Below are positions 44,963 through 53,467 of a stretch of 62,496 nt of DNA, piece by piece. Each line of letters opens with the position of its first letter. The first letter of the stretch is position 1. A model generated the notes under the pieces. That model searched no databases, was not told the origin of the DNA, and worked only from the letters and a program-made list of their open reading frames with translations. The stretch lies in NCBI GenBank assembly GCA_963646285.1, contig CAVIWF010000010.1:1-62496 (forward strand), read 5' to 3'. This DNA is from CAKUFA01 sp963646285. GTDB lineage: Bacteria > Bacillota > Clostridia > Christensenellales > Aristaeellaceae. The position numbers were made by a program, and so were the translations under genes.

Positions 44963-45060
44963 CGAATGACATCGCCTTTTCGTTCCCATTTTTCAAAAAT
45001 CTTTTCATTCTGAATTTGACTGAAAGGCTGCGGCAGATTTTGCTGCCGACGAACGCCGTC

Positions 45061-45711
45061 ATGAGTGAGCAGCGAGGTTTCTTTCGCAAAATCATCAGCC
45101 CTCTTCCCCAGCATCCGGCAGATCCCTACGAGGTGTTCGCCCATTTGCCTGTTTTAACCACCCAGCGGCTGATCCTCCGTCCCATGCGGATGAGCGATGC
45201 GCCGGATGTTTTCGCCTATTCCCGTGACCCGGAGGTAGCCCGGCACGTGCTGTGGGAAGCGCACCGTTCTCTGGCGGATTCCCGGGCATACCTGCGCTTT
45301 ATCCACAAGCAGTACCGGGATGGAGCGCCTTCCAGCTACGGCATTGTGCTGAAGGAAACAGGGCACTTGGTGGGCACCATCGGCTTTATGTGGTACAGCC
45401 CGGAGAATCAATCTGCCGAGGTAGGCTACAGCCTTGCCCGGTGGCTTTGGGGGCAGGGATTGATGCCCGAAGCCCTTCAGGCGGTGCTGGACATGAGCTT
45501 TTCCACCCTGCGCCTCCACCGGGTGGAAGCCATGCATGAAACCTCCAACCCTGCCAGCGGCCGGGTTATGGTGAAGTGCGGCATGCAGCATGAGGGCACC
45601 CTGCGGGAGCGGGTGCTGAACAAGGGCAAGTACACCGATGTGGATTTGTACGCCATTCTGCTGCAGGATTGGCAGGCCACGCAGCAGCCTTCCCTTGCTG
45701 ACAGGCGGTGA
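45061..45711 (+). CDS. GNAT-family N-acetyltransferase (RimJ/RimL-type)
   Basis: The protein has 216 residues. TQRLILRPMRMSDAPDVFAYSRDPEVARHV and the AEVGYSLARWLWGQGLMPEAL motif (motif A variant) followed by RVEAMHETSNPASGRVM are typical of RimJ/RimL acetyltransferases acting on protein N-termini or small amines. The ATG at 45061 is the best methionine but has no clear ribosome site, so the start is uncertain; the ORF runs back to 44884 through the end of the NUDIX gene. The stop overlaps the next ATG by 1 nt (TGATG). Confidence 0.8.
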   Translation: MSEQRGFFRKIISPLPQHPADPYEVFAHLPVLTTQRLILRPMRMSDAPDVFAYSRDPEVARHVLWEAHRSLADSRAYLRFIHKQYRDGAPSSYGIVLKETGHLVGTIGFMWYSPENQSAEVGYSLARWLWGQGLMPEALQAVLDMSFSTLRLHRVEAMHETSNPASGRVMVKCGMQHEGTLRERVLNKGKYTDVDLYAILLQDWQATQQPSLADRR

Positions 45712-46265
45712 TGGATACGACGTATGAACTGATTCGCAGCAATCGGAAGACCCTGGCCATTCAAATCAAAGAGGGTCAAGTCATTGTCCGTGCTCCCCTT
45801 TCCACCTCCGATGCTGCCATTCGTGCCTTCCTGTCGAAAAATGAGGCATGGATTCAAAAGCATCTGGCACAGGCTGTATCCCGGCAGCAGGCAATAGCTT
45901 CCGTGAAGAAGCTGACCCCGGAGGATATTTGTCAGCTTGCTCAGCAGGCGGTGCAGGTCATTCCGGGCAGAGTGGCGCATTATGCCCGGCTTATTGGCGT
46001 TACCTACGGGCGCATCACCATCCGCAATCAACGTTCCAAGTGGGGCAGCTGCAGCAACCTGGGCAATTTGAATTTCAACTGTCTGCTGATGCTTGCGCCA
46101 ATGGAAGTGCTGGACAGTATCATTGTGCATGAGCTGTGCCACCGAAAGGAAATGAATCATTCTGAACGGTTCTATGCCGAGGTATTGAAGGTGTACCCGG
46201 AATACAGGCGATGGAACCAATGGCTGAAGGATAACGGTGCTATGCTGATGGCCAGAATGCCATGA
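45711..46265 (+). CDS. YgjP/SprT-like zinc metallopeptidase (DUF45)
   Basis: The protein has 184 residues. The zinc motif is VHELCHRKEMNHSERFY (HExxH with the third ligand His downstream), preceded by RSKWGSCSNLGNLNFN, which is the hallmark of DUF45/YgjP-like M48-related proteins. These are thought to be metal-dependent peptidases; the substrate is unknown. The ATG at 45711 overlaps the GNAT stop by 1 nt; an in-frame GTG one codon earlier is also possible. A strong terminator follows at 46309-46350. Confidence 0.87.
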   Translation: MDTTYELIRSNRKTLAIQIKEGQVIVRAPLSTSDAAIRAFLSKNEAWIQKHLAQAVSRQQAIASVKKLTPEDICQLAQQAVQVIPGRVAHYARLIGVTYGRITIRNQRSKWGSCSNLGNLNFNCLLMLAPMEVLDSIIVHELCHRKEMNHSERFYAEVLKVYPEYRRWNQWLKDNGAMLMARMP

Positions 46266-46308
46266 ACAAGATGCATTCCGGCTCTTTCCATCGTGGTTCA
46301 AACAGTAA

Positions 46309-46350
46309 AAGAGACCACAGTCGGGTTTTGTGCCCTCACTGTGGTCTCTT
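46309..46350. terminator. Bidirectional terminator
   Basis: The 13-bp stem AAGAGACCACAGT with ACTGTGGTCTCTT separates the convergent YgjP-like and Big_2 genes. Confidence 0.87.
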
Positions 46351-46434
46351 CTTGTTTCATGGTAGCTTACCCTGTTGCGATTCAGTCATTCCCTACCGTT
46401 GTTTCCCTTCAGAAACAGTGGCAGGATGTGCTGC

Positions 46435-48468
46435 TTACTGACCTACGTAGTTAGGACTTCTGATTTCCGCCGTAGGCTGCTTGCTGGACTGAATGTTGCG
46501 GCTGTAACCATCTTCCGTGCGATAGCCGGTCAGGTTCATCACAACCTTGCCGATTTCCACAACCGGCTGCACATAGTTGTCGAAGTTGAAGCGGCCGTGC
46601 TGGGTGATTTCGCCCTCGCCCAGTGCAAGGCGGTAAGAGCAGTTCATCACATAGTTGCCATCGGAGGTTACAGGCAGCGGATTGCCATACACATCGTAGC
46701 AGGTCAGGGTGAAGTAGAACCGGGTAATGTTCATATTGCTGTCGTTGCGAACGTTCAGCTTGATTTTGTTATCCTGCAGGTACAGGTCAACAATCTTCAG
46801 TGCCTTATCATAATTTCCTACCAGGATGGTTGCGGTGGTGGTGTAGCCACCATCTTCCGTAACGCCGGTAATGGTGGTTTCGCCCCAGCGTACGCCGGTC
46901 ACAGTAGGCCGGTTCTGCTTGCCCTTTACCGTTGCAATGGAAGGATCAGCACTGGTCCAGGTCATGTTCAGGTTGCTGGCATCGGTGGGTTCCAGCACGG
47001 CACGGCCGGTGACGCTTTCCCGTACATCCACACGGAGGGTGTCGCTGTACATATGCACGCCGGTTACCGGCTGAAGCACAGACACCTTGATGGTGCCGCT
47101 GCGGTTGCTGCCGTCCGTAGCTGTGGCTGTAATGGTCACCGTACCCCGCTTGATGCCGTGCACCGTACCATCGGCATCCACCGTGGCAATGTTGCCATTG
47201 GAAGTCTTATAGGTTACGCTCTGATTTGTGGCGTTGGTGGGGGTAATCTGAGGAACCAGCGTAATGGCGCTGCCCACATTCACCGTCACGTCCTTCACAG
47301 AGAAGGCCACTTTTTCCACCAGCTGATTGACCGTTACCTTGCAGGTGGTATACACGCTGGGGAAATTGGTGCTGCGGCAGGTGATGGTTACTTCGCCCAC
47401 AGAGACAGGGGTGATCCGGCCATCGCTGTTCACCGTGGCAATGGAAGTGTCGCTGCTCTCCCAGGTGACTTTCTTGTCATCTGCATTGGCGGGAGCAACC
47501 GTGGCACGCAGGTTCTGTGCCCGGCCCATGTTGACCACAAGTTCCGTATTGTTCAGGGTAATGGCCGTAGGCTGCTGCTTTACCCGAACCGTCACATTGC
47601 CCATGCGGCCGCTGCCATCAACAGCGGTGGCAACAATGTAGGCAGAACCCTTGCTCACAGCGGTCACAACACCGTTGGCATCCACCGTAGCAACGCTTTC
47701 GTTGCGGCTGGTCCAGGTCACATCCGTGATGCTGGCATCTGCCGGGGTAATGGCTGCGGTGGCCTGGGTGGTTTCCCCAACCCACAAGGTTTCTTCTGCC
47801 AGGGCAGGCTTCACAACCCGTGCAGGGGTAACCACCAGCACATGATAGGTGGCTGTCACTTCAGGGTTCTGCTTGCTGCTGACGGTCAGTTCGCACTCGC
47901 CTGCCTTCACAGGGGTCAAGCTGTGTCCCTGCACCCGCAGCACGTTGGAATCGCTGCTTTCCAGCACCGCCGTGCGATCGTTCGCCGTGGTAGGCTCCAC
48001 CAAGGTAGGCGCAGACATGGTCTGCCCCATAGGCACCAGCAGCACCCGGTTGGTGGTGGACTGGGTCAGCAGAGAAGCAATGGCAGCTTCCGTTGCATCG
48101 TGGAGGGTGACCTTGGTCTCGTCCAGAGAAACCTTCTCCACACGCTGCTTAATCGTCAGGGTGATATTCGCCCGGAAAGAGCGACCGTTGTTTTCCAGGG
48201 TTGCGGTAATGGTCGTCTGTCCTTTTTTCAGGCCGGTCACCGTGCCGTTTTCATCCACGGTGGCGTTCTGGGTGGCAGAGGACTTAAAGGTCACCGTGCC
48301 ATCTGCCGCATTGCCTGCCCGATCCATCGTCAGCGTCAGCGTATCACCGATAAACAGTTCCGTCACGCTGCGGTCGAAGACGAACCGATCTCCTTCTGCC
48401 AGTGCAAAACTGGCGAAGGATGTTACCATGATTGCCAGTACCATCAGGAAAGCCAGCATCTTTTTCAT
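46435..48468 (-). CDS. Secreted Ig-like Big_2 repeat protein
   Basis: The protein has 677 residues. A signal peptide (MLAFLMVLAIMVTSFASFALA, cleavage near 24) is followed by about six bacterial Ig-like (Big_2) domains at roughly 30-107, 110-214 (atypical), 216-297, 300-381, 384-465 and 468-551. Most carry the family's S-x-x-x-I/V-A-T-V-D-x-x-G-x-V pattern (for example NESVATVDANGVVTAV). Residues 555-677 are a separate beta-rich domain, DLYLQDNKIKLNVRNDS onward, that I cannot assign firmly. No sortase motif or transmembrane anchor is visible, so it may be released or bound non-covalently. The start at 48468 follows GGAGG. Confidence 0.87.
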   Translation of the reverse strand: MKKMLAFLMVLAIMVTSFASFALAEGDRFVFDRSVTELFIGDTLTLTMDRAGNAADGTVTFKSSATQNATVDENGTVTGLKKGQTTITATLENNGRSFRANITLTIKQRVEKVSLDETKVTLHDATEAAIASLLTQSTTNRVLLVPMGQTMSAPTLVEPTTANDRTAVLESSDSNVLRVQGHSLTPVKAGECELTVSSKQNPEVTATYHVLVVTPARVVKPALAEETLWVGETTQATAAITPADASITDVTWTSRNESVATVDANGVVTAVSKGSAYIVATAVDGSGRMGNVTVRVKQQPTAITLNNTELVVNMGRAQNLRATVAPANADDKKVTWESSDTSIATVNSDGRITPVSVGEVTITCRSTNFPSVYTTCKVTVNQLVEKVAFSVKDVTVNVGSAITLVPQITPTNATNQSVTYKTSNGNIATVDADGTVHGIKRGTVTITATATDGSNRSGTIKVSVLQPVTGVHMYSDTLRVDVRESVTGRAVLEPTDASNLNMTWTSADPSIATVKGKQNRPTVTGVRWGETTITGVTEDGGYTTTATILVGNYDKALKIVDLYLQDNKIKLNVRNDSNMNITRFYFTLTCYDVYGNPLPVTSDGNYVMNCSYRLALGEGEITQHGRFNFDNYVQPVVEIGKVVMNLTGYRTEDGYSRNIQSSKQPTAEIRSPNYVGQ

Positions 48469-48565
48469 GGTCATAACCTCCAATTGGTTTTTCCAACTAT
48501 ACTAACGATTTGCCCATAGATTTTCTTCCTGCAAAATGAAAATAATCTTGCAAAGTTCACTTCAT

Positions 48566-48805
48566 TTACTGCCATGGGCAGCGGGAACGATCCGCCCCTT
48601 CCCGACCAGATACATACCGGGCGTTGAACTCTGCATTGATCTGCCTTAGTTCTTTCTTTCCGTCAATATAATCCTGATACATTTCCGCAAGGCCGGCACT
48701 GCATCCGTCACAGGCCGCTTCCATGGCGCCTAAGGATTCTGCTACAATGGCTTCACGCTGTTCCCGTGTGGTATCCTGAATGAGATAGCTGTCTACCTTC
48801 TCCAT
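48566..48805 (-). CDS. Small hypothetical protein (79 residues)
   Basis: I do not recognise a family with confidence. The 79-residue product begins MEKVDSYLIQDTTREQRE, is mostly predicted helical and charged, and contains a CDGCS motif (two of its three cysteines). There is no signal peptide. The start at 48805 follows AAGGAAGGG 5 nt upstream; longer upstream extensions of the frame (to 49234) run antisense through the sirtuin gene and are rejected. It is divergent from the sirtuin gene with 174 nt between them. Confidence 0.65.
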   Translation of the reverse strand: MEKVDSYLIQDTTREQREAIVAESLGAMEAACDGCSAGLAEMYQDYIDGKKELRQINAEFNARYVSGREGADRSRCPWQ

Positions 48806-48979
48806 GTTTTTCCCTTCCTTTGTTTTTTCGTATTCGACACAAGTTATTGTAGCGCATTTCCGGCAAAAGGAAAAGAAGAATTCGGCCTGTTTTGCGTTTT
48901 CTTCTTGCTCTTCCTCCATGGCTGCTGGTATAATAAGGGCAATGAACGTGATATGACAGCACATAAGGAGGCATGCCCT

Positions 48980-49726
48980 GTGAGTACGCCCGTTGAACGA
49001 TTGCAGCAGTTGGTGGATGAAAGCCGCCGCATGGTCTTTTTCGGCGGTGCCGGTGTCAGCACGGAAAGCGGCATTCCTGATTTTCGCAGTGTGGACGGGC
49101 TTTACCATCAGCATTTTGCCTATCCGCCGGAAGAAATCCTCAGCCGCACTTTCTTTCAGGAACATCCTGATGAATTCTACCGCTTCTATCGTGCGAAAAT
49201 GCTGCCCCTCAACGCCAAACCCAATGCTGCCCACAGGAAGCTTGCCCAGCTGGAACAGTCCGGCCGCCTACAAGCCATTATCACCCAGAACATTGATGGG
49301 CTGCACCAGAAGGCAGGCAGCAAATGTGTGCTGGAATTGCACGGCAGCATTTGGCGGAACCACTGCATGGCCTGCGGCAAAAGCTTCTCGCCGGAGGAAA
49401 TTCGGGATGATCCCCGCCCTGTGCCCCTTTGCAGCTGCGGCGGCATCATCAAGCCGGATGTGGTGCTGTATGAAGAGGAACTGGACGGCGACACCCTGTC
49501 TGCCGCCATGCATGTTTTGCGAAAGGCCGACCTGCTCATTGTGGCAGGCACCAGCCTTACCGTGTATCCGGCTGCCGGGCTGCTGCGGTACTTCCGTGGA
49601 CAGCATCTGGTGCTGATCAACCGGGATGCTACGCCCATGGATGGTGCCGCCGAGTTGGTCATTCATCAGCGTGTCGGTCAGGTCCTTGACCGGCTTACCG
49701 TTACGCCCTTGGAGGATGCGCCATGA
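48980..49726 (+). CDS. Sir2-family NAD-dependent protein deacylase (sirtuin)
   Basis: The protein has 248 residues. The NAD-binding motif FFGGAGVSTESGIPDFRS, the TQNIDGLHQKAG segment, the catalytic His in ELHGS, zinc cysteines in CMACGKSF and CSCGG, and GTSLTVYPAAGL all match Sir2. It removes acyl groups from lysines using NAD+. The start is a GTG at 48980 with AAGGAGG 8 nt before it; an ATG at 48955 upstream lacks a ribosome site. The stop overlaps the nitroreductase start by 4 nt (ATGA). Confidence 0.9.
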   Translation: MSTPVERLQQLVDESRRMVFFGGAGVSTESGIPDFRSVDGLYHQHFAYPPEEILSRTFFQEHPDEFYRFYRAKMLPLNAKPNAAHRKLAQLEQSGRLQAIITQNIDGLHQKAGSKCVLELHGSIWRNHCMACGKSFSPEEIRDDPRPVPLCSCGGIIKPDVVLYEEELDGDTLSAAMHVLRKADLLIVAGTSLTVYPAAGLLRYFRGQHLVLINRDATPMDGAAELVIHQRVGQVLDRLTVTPLEDAP

Positions 49727-50469
49727 ACACGTTAGAAACCCTCTTTTCGCCGCCCCGGCGAAAGCTTCTATTTGATGCCATCCCTGTTCGCTATGCCTGC
49801 CGCAGCTTTGGGGATTCCTTGAGCATTGCCGACTGGGCAGGGATCAGCTACCTTGCCGGTCGCTATGCACTGCCCGGTGCACGGCTTGCCCTGCTCCATG
49901 TGACGGAGGATTTGTTTACCGGCACCCTGCTGAACATGGGACGTGTCACCGGCTGCACCACCGTAGCGGCGGTTATTGCAGACACCGCTGTGCCCTACGC
50001 TGTGATTCATGCAGGGATCCTTGGAGAGGCACTGTGTCTGGAAGCCACTGCCGCCGGATTTGGCAGCTGCTGGATTGCTTCCACCTACCGGAAAAAACAG
50101 CTCTCCGTGCCCCTGCGCCCCGGAGAGCAGGTGCAGGCGATCATTGTCCTGGGGCATCCTGCCGGGCGTGGGCAGCCTCAGCGGAAGCGGAAGAATGTGG
50201 AGCGTTTCTGCAAAGGGGATCCCTCCCTGTGGCCGGAGGAGCTTCGCCGAGTCGCAGACGCCGTGCGTCTTGCCCCCTCCGATCAAAATAGCCAGCCAGT
50301 CACCATGCACATGGGCAACTATCGCTTCTCCTTTGATGCGCCAGCACAGTCCATGCTGGATCTGGGTATTGCCCTGTGTCATGCGGAATTAGCCCTGACA
50401 TCCCCCCATTGCTGGCGAACCCGTCAAAGCGTCAACGACCCGATGGTCTGGATGGAACTGCGCAAATAG
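49723..50469 (+). CDS. Nitroreductase-family protein
   Basis: The protein has 248 residues. RYACRSFGD near residue 24 resembles the nitroreductase FMN-binding R-x-S/R motif, followed by GILGEALCLEATAAGFGSCWIAS (helix and catalytic loop) and VRLAPSDQNSQPVTMHM. It probably reduces flavin-linked substrates with NAD(P)H; the substrate is unknown. A repeat-like second half with another APSDQNSQP motif is typical of the larger fused or two-motif members. It is translationally coupled to the sirtuin gene. Confidence 0.8.
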   Translation: MNTLETLFSPPRRKLLFDAIPVRYACRSFGDSLSIADWAGISYLAGRYALPGARLALLHVTEDLFTGTLLNMGRVTGCTTVAAVIADTAVPYAVIHAGILGEALCLEATAAGFGSCWIASTYRKKQLSVPLRPGEQVQAIIVLGHPAGRGQPQRKRKNVERFCKGDPSLWPEELRRVADAVRLAPSDQNSQPVTMHMGNYRFSFDAPAQSMLDLGIALCHAELALTSPHCWRTRQSVNDPMVWMELRK

Positions 50470-50503
50470 GGAAAAAAAGTCCTTGTCATCAGCGATGGTT
50501 TCT

Positions 50504-50990
50504 GTTAACGACCAACACCGTCACCATCACGGTGGAGGAAAACCAAACCGCCAATGTCACGCTCAAGGACGTGAACATCGACGTAAGCGGCAACAAAACA
50601 GCCGCCGTATCCACCTCGGGTGAAAGCAACGTGACCATTGAGCCGGAGTGAGAGAACACGATCAAAAGCGGCTATCATCATGCTGATTTGGAGAAGAACA
50701 ACGGCGGCACAAATGGCGCAGACATTGGCGGCGGCATATAGGACGACGCCGTGGACGCTGATTTTGCCGTGCTGACGGAAAATCTTAGCCGCATCATTCC
50801 CCTGAAGGCCCAGGGCGTGGAGAAGATCGTGTTCGTCACCAATGGTGCGACTTCCACCTTTGCCCTTGCCGCTCTGCTGGGAAAGGGCAGCTGCATCAAA
50901 GCGTACAAGCTCACCCACGACGGCAAGACCGTCACCTTCACCCTCGGCACAAAGATGACCGACGTGCGTGACATTTTTGAAAGAACGTAA
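50504..50990 (+). pseudogene. Decayed surface-protein fragment
   Basis: One reading frame can be followed from about 50504 to the stop at 50988-50990, interrupted by in-frame stops TGA (50649-50651) and TAG (50739-50741). The fragments (TVTITVEENQTANVTLKDVNID, then SGYHHADLEKNNGG, then FVTNGATSTFALAALLGKG) resemble parts of Clostridia surface proteins with beta-helix or Big-type domains, but with the middle missing. It has no start codon or ribosome site. I read it as a remnant of a once larger gene; the 695-nt stretch from 50470 to 51164 contains no intact gene. Confidence 0.7.
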
Positions 50991-51014
50991 CACATTGGAT
51001 CATTCAATCCGGCA

Positions 51015-51100
51015 GGGGCTGTCTCACAAAAGGAAGCCCATGTAAATGCAAAAGGGGCTGTCTCCACATGATTCTACAGCATCATATGAGGCAGCCCCTT
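51015..51100. repeat. GGGGCTGTCTC repeats and palindrome; possible IS/MITE remnant and terminator
   Basis: GGGGCTGTCTC occurs at 51015-51025 and 51054-51064, and an inverted near-copy GAGGCAGCCCC at 51088-51098. The last two form a long stem-loop (51051-51100) that, on the minus strand, is followed by TTTTGC and would terminate the VanY-like gene. Such termini are common at insertion sequence ends in Bacillota, but no transposase is present. Confidence 0.5.
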
Positions 51101-51164
51101 CTCAGATATTCGAATTTTCTATCTTTCCAGCAGGCGCACCTTGCAGCCTGCTTTTGATTGCTCA

Positions 51165-52295
51165 TCAATACTCGTAAACGATGATGACGCCGCCCATGTT
51201 ATCCAGGGACACCGTATAGTCCGATGCACGGCTCATGGTAGGCACCGTGAAGCTTTCCGCATCGTCCCCGACGTACTGGCGGTAAATTTCATACCGAAGA
51301 GTACCATCTTCAAACACGGCAATGTGAGGATGTTCCTGCAGGTACTCAATGTACTCTTCCATGCAGTAGTCCAGCACATGCATCACCGCTGCATTGCCCT
51401 TGCCCACGTAGCGGTACAGGTTCAGCTGGGCGGTAATGCCCGTCTTGTAGCTCTTGTCTGCCGTGCCCTTCAGCGGGAAGTCAGACAGGGGGAAGCGGAA
51501 CACCAAGCCATACTTCCAGCAGTTTTCACTCATCCACTGGCCGGCTTCTGTGGTGGAATAGGCAGGCTTGCCCACGGAAGCATCCGTCCGGCTGTACAGC
51601 CGCAGGGTGAAAGCAAGGCCGCTGTTGAATTCGCTGGTGCCAGGATAGTTCACGTCCTTCTTGGCACGCTCAATGAGCGCATCACCGGAATAGCTGTCCT
51701 TCAGCCGATCCAGTGCCTTCTGGAACAGGGTGTTCTGGTCATCCCAGCTGCGGTAGCCTTCCGATACCATGTAGTAGGTATAGCCAGCCTCAGCGGCGGC
51801 ACTCACTGCATCCTGCAAGGCAGAAATGGCCACAGGGAACAGCTTGATATTGTAATTCGCCACGCCGATTTTGCCGCCGGTGTAGCTGCCCACGCTGGTC
51901 ACGCCGGAATCATCAAAATCATCAGGGCGGGAATGCCACTGATTCACCAGCAGCATGCCGCTGTACATGGTATCCTGACGGGTCATGGTGATGGAGCCGG
52001 GGTTCTCCAGAGGATAGTTGGTCAGGTCAATAATGTCCCATCCCTCGGTCTTCTGGGCAGGCCAAGCCAGATTGGCACCGCTGGCAGAGGCACGCTCGAA
52101 CTCCGCCAAATCCACCGCATACTGGCGATCCCGTTCCTCGTTAATCTCCTGGGCTTCACTCTGCTTGGTTGCCAGCAGATTCTTCCGATAAGCCGTAATG
52201 CCGGAGCCCACAAGGGACGCCGCCACTGCCACCACAATCAGGATGATCGTCCACCGAACAACAACCTTCATGGGGTCACGTTTCTGCTTCCGCAT
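51165..52295 (-). CDS. VanY-like (M15B) protein lacking zinc ligands; predicted pseudoenzyme
   Basis: The protein has 376 residues. A membrane anchor lies at about 10-32 (VVVRWTIILIVVAVAASLVG). The domain from about residue 145 matches VanY D,D-carboxypeptidases: YNIKLFPVAISALQDA, then SEGYRSWDDQNTLF and YPGTSEFNSGLAF. However, the first zinc His of SEHxxGLAxD is Phe (F223), the Asp is Thr (T230), and the usual E-x-W-H before RYVG reads QLNLY (residues 290-294). No metal site remains, so it should bind but not cut, or do something else. The start at 52295 is chosen over 52361. The promoter is at 52396-52424. Confidence 0.82.
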   Translation of the reverse strand: MRKQKRDPMKVVVRWTIILIVVAVAASLVGSGITAYRKNLLATKQSEAQEINEERDRQYAVDLAEFERASASGANLAWPAQKTEGWDIIDLTNYPLENPGSITMTRQDTMYSGMLLVNQWHSRPDDFDDSGVTSVGSYTGGKIGVANYNIKLFPVAISALQDAVSAAAEAGYTYYMVSEGYRSWDDQNTLFQKALDRLKDSYSGDALIERAKKDVNYPGTSEFNSGLAFTLRLYSRTDASVGKPAYSTTEAGQWMSENCWKYGLVFRFPLSDFPLKGTADKSYKTGITAQLNLYRYVGKGNAAVMHVLDYCMEEYIEYLQEHPHIAVFEDGTLRYEIYRQYVGDDAESFTVPTMSRASDYTVSLDNMGGVIIVYEY

Positions 52296-52395
52296 GAAAT
52301 ACACACCTGCCTTTTGCAAGGTAATCGACAACAGATAAAATGATTTCCCTTCCCTGCGCACACAGCTTGCAGAGAAACAAAATCAACCGTCTTCT

Positions 52396-52424
52396 ATTGT
52401 ATGTGATTCGCCGTGAAATTGCAA
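52396..52424 (-). promoter_or_regulatory. Promoter for the VanY-like gene
   Basis: On the minus strand TTGCAA (52424-52419), a 17-nt spacer and TACAAT (52401-52396). The -35 is itself a copy of the TTGCAA element repeated upstream. Confidence 0.6.
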
Positions 52425-52449
52425 GTTCCTTCTTTGGGTTTCCAACAAA

Positions 52450-52478
52450 TGTTGCAAAAATGTTGCAAATTGTTGCAA
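52450..52478 (-). repeat. Three helically phased TTGCAACA direct repeats
   Basis: On the plus strand TGTTGCAA occurs at 52450-52457, 52461-52468 and 52471-52478 (periods 11 and 10 bp). They lie upstream of the VanY-like promoter and downstream of the BMP operon terminator, so they look like activator or repressor sites for the VanY-like gene. Confidence 0.65.
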
Positions 52479-52480
52479 AA

Positions 52481-52510
52481 AATCGGAGCCTCCTGAAAGA
52501 AGCTCCGATT
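52481..52510 (-). terminator. Terminator of the BMP-type nucleoside ABC operon
   Basis: The 9-bp stem AATCGGAGC with GCTCCGATT is followed on the minus strand by TTTTTTGC. Confidence 0.82.
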
Positions 52511-52525
52511 CGTTTGCATAGCACG

Positions 52526-53467
52526 TTATCTGCTGCCTTTATCGTAGGGGATACCTTCCGCCTTCGGGGCGTGAACCCGCTTGCTGGTTAGAGCCAGCAC
52601 CACCAAGGAAATGATGTAGGGCAGCATGTTATACACCGTACCCGGCAGGTTCAGCTGCTGCAGCAGGTCAAAGCCCATGTACACGTTGCTCAGGCTGCGG
52701 AACAGGCCAAAGAGCAGGGCTGCCAGGGCAATGCGCAGGGGCTTCCATTGACCGAAAATCATCACAGCCAGGGCAAGGAAGCCGAAACCAGCCACGCCGT
52801 TTTCGAATTTCCATTCGCTGACGCCTGCAGTGATGTACACCAGACCGCCAATGCCGCCCAGCACGCCGGAAATCAGCACACCGGCATAGCGCATCTTGTA
52901 CACGTTAATGCCCACGGAATCCGCCGCCTGAGGATGTTCGCCGCAGGCCTGTAGGCGAAGACCAAACCGGGTCTTGTACAGCAGCACATAGGAGATCAGC
53001 AGCAGGGCAAAGGCCAGCGCCATAAACCAGTTGAACTCAAAGTCGCCAATGTTCACCAGGAAGGCCTTTTTCGCCTGCACGTACTGAATGGTGGAGGACA
53101 CATTGTCCGGGTTTTCAGCGGTGTTGATGGCCTTCACAATCACAGTGGCAGCAGCCGTGCCCAGCAGGTTCATGGCCGTGCCCACCAGCGTCTGATCCGC
53201 CTTGAAATTGATAGCAGCCACACCCAGCAGCAGGGAGAACAGCATACCGAAGACCATTGCCGCCAATACGGACAGAAGGATCACCCACACGGCTGCCGTT
53301 CCATCCGGCAGGTAACGCATCACCAGTGCGCCGCCCAGTGCGCCGAACACCATGATGCCTTCCAAGCCGATGTTGATCACGCCGGAATGCTCGGAGAAGC
53401 AGCCGCCCAGTGCCACCAGAAGCAGCACGGACGCAAAAATCAACATGTACTGAATCAGCAGGATCAT
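52526..53467 (-). CDS. Nucleoside/BMP-type ABC transporter permease (second, NupQ/YufQ-like)
   Basis: The protein has 313 residues and about nine hydrophobic helices. The N-terminal region (LGGCFSEHSGVINIGLEGIMVFGAL) and the LQACGEHPQAADSVGINVYKMRYAGV segment are signatures of the YufQ/NupC-type permease (BPD_transp_2), used with BMP-family binding proteins for nucleosides and related compounds. It overlaps the other permease stop by 4 nt. It is the last gene of the operon. Confidence 0.9.
   Translation of the reverse strand: MILLIQYMLIFASVLLLVALGGCFSEHSGVINIGLEGIMVFGALGGALVMRYLPDGTAAVWVILLSVLAAMVFGMLFSLLLGVAAINFKADQTLVGTAMNLLGTAAATVIVKAINTAENPDNVSSTIQYVQAKKAFLVNIGDFEFNWFMALAFALLLISYVLLYKTRFGLRLQACGEHPQAADSVGINVYKMRYAGVLISGVLGGIGGLVYITAGVSEWKFENGVAGFGFLALAVMIFGQWKPLRIALAALLFGLFRSLSNVYMGFDLLQQLNLPGTVYNMLPYIISLVVLALTSKRVHAPKAEGIPYDKGSR

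Noticed and set aside
51015..51100. Intact insertion sequence
   Set aside because: Only terminus-like repeats and a palindrome are present; no transposase frame exists in the interval.
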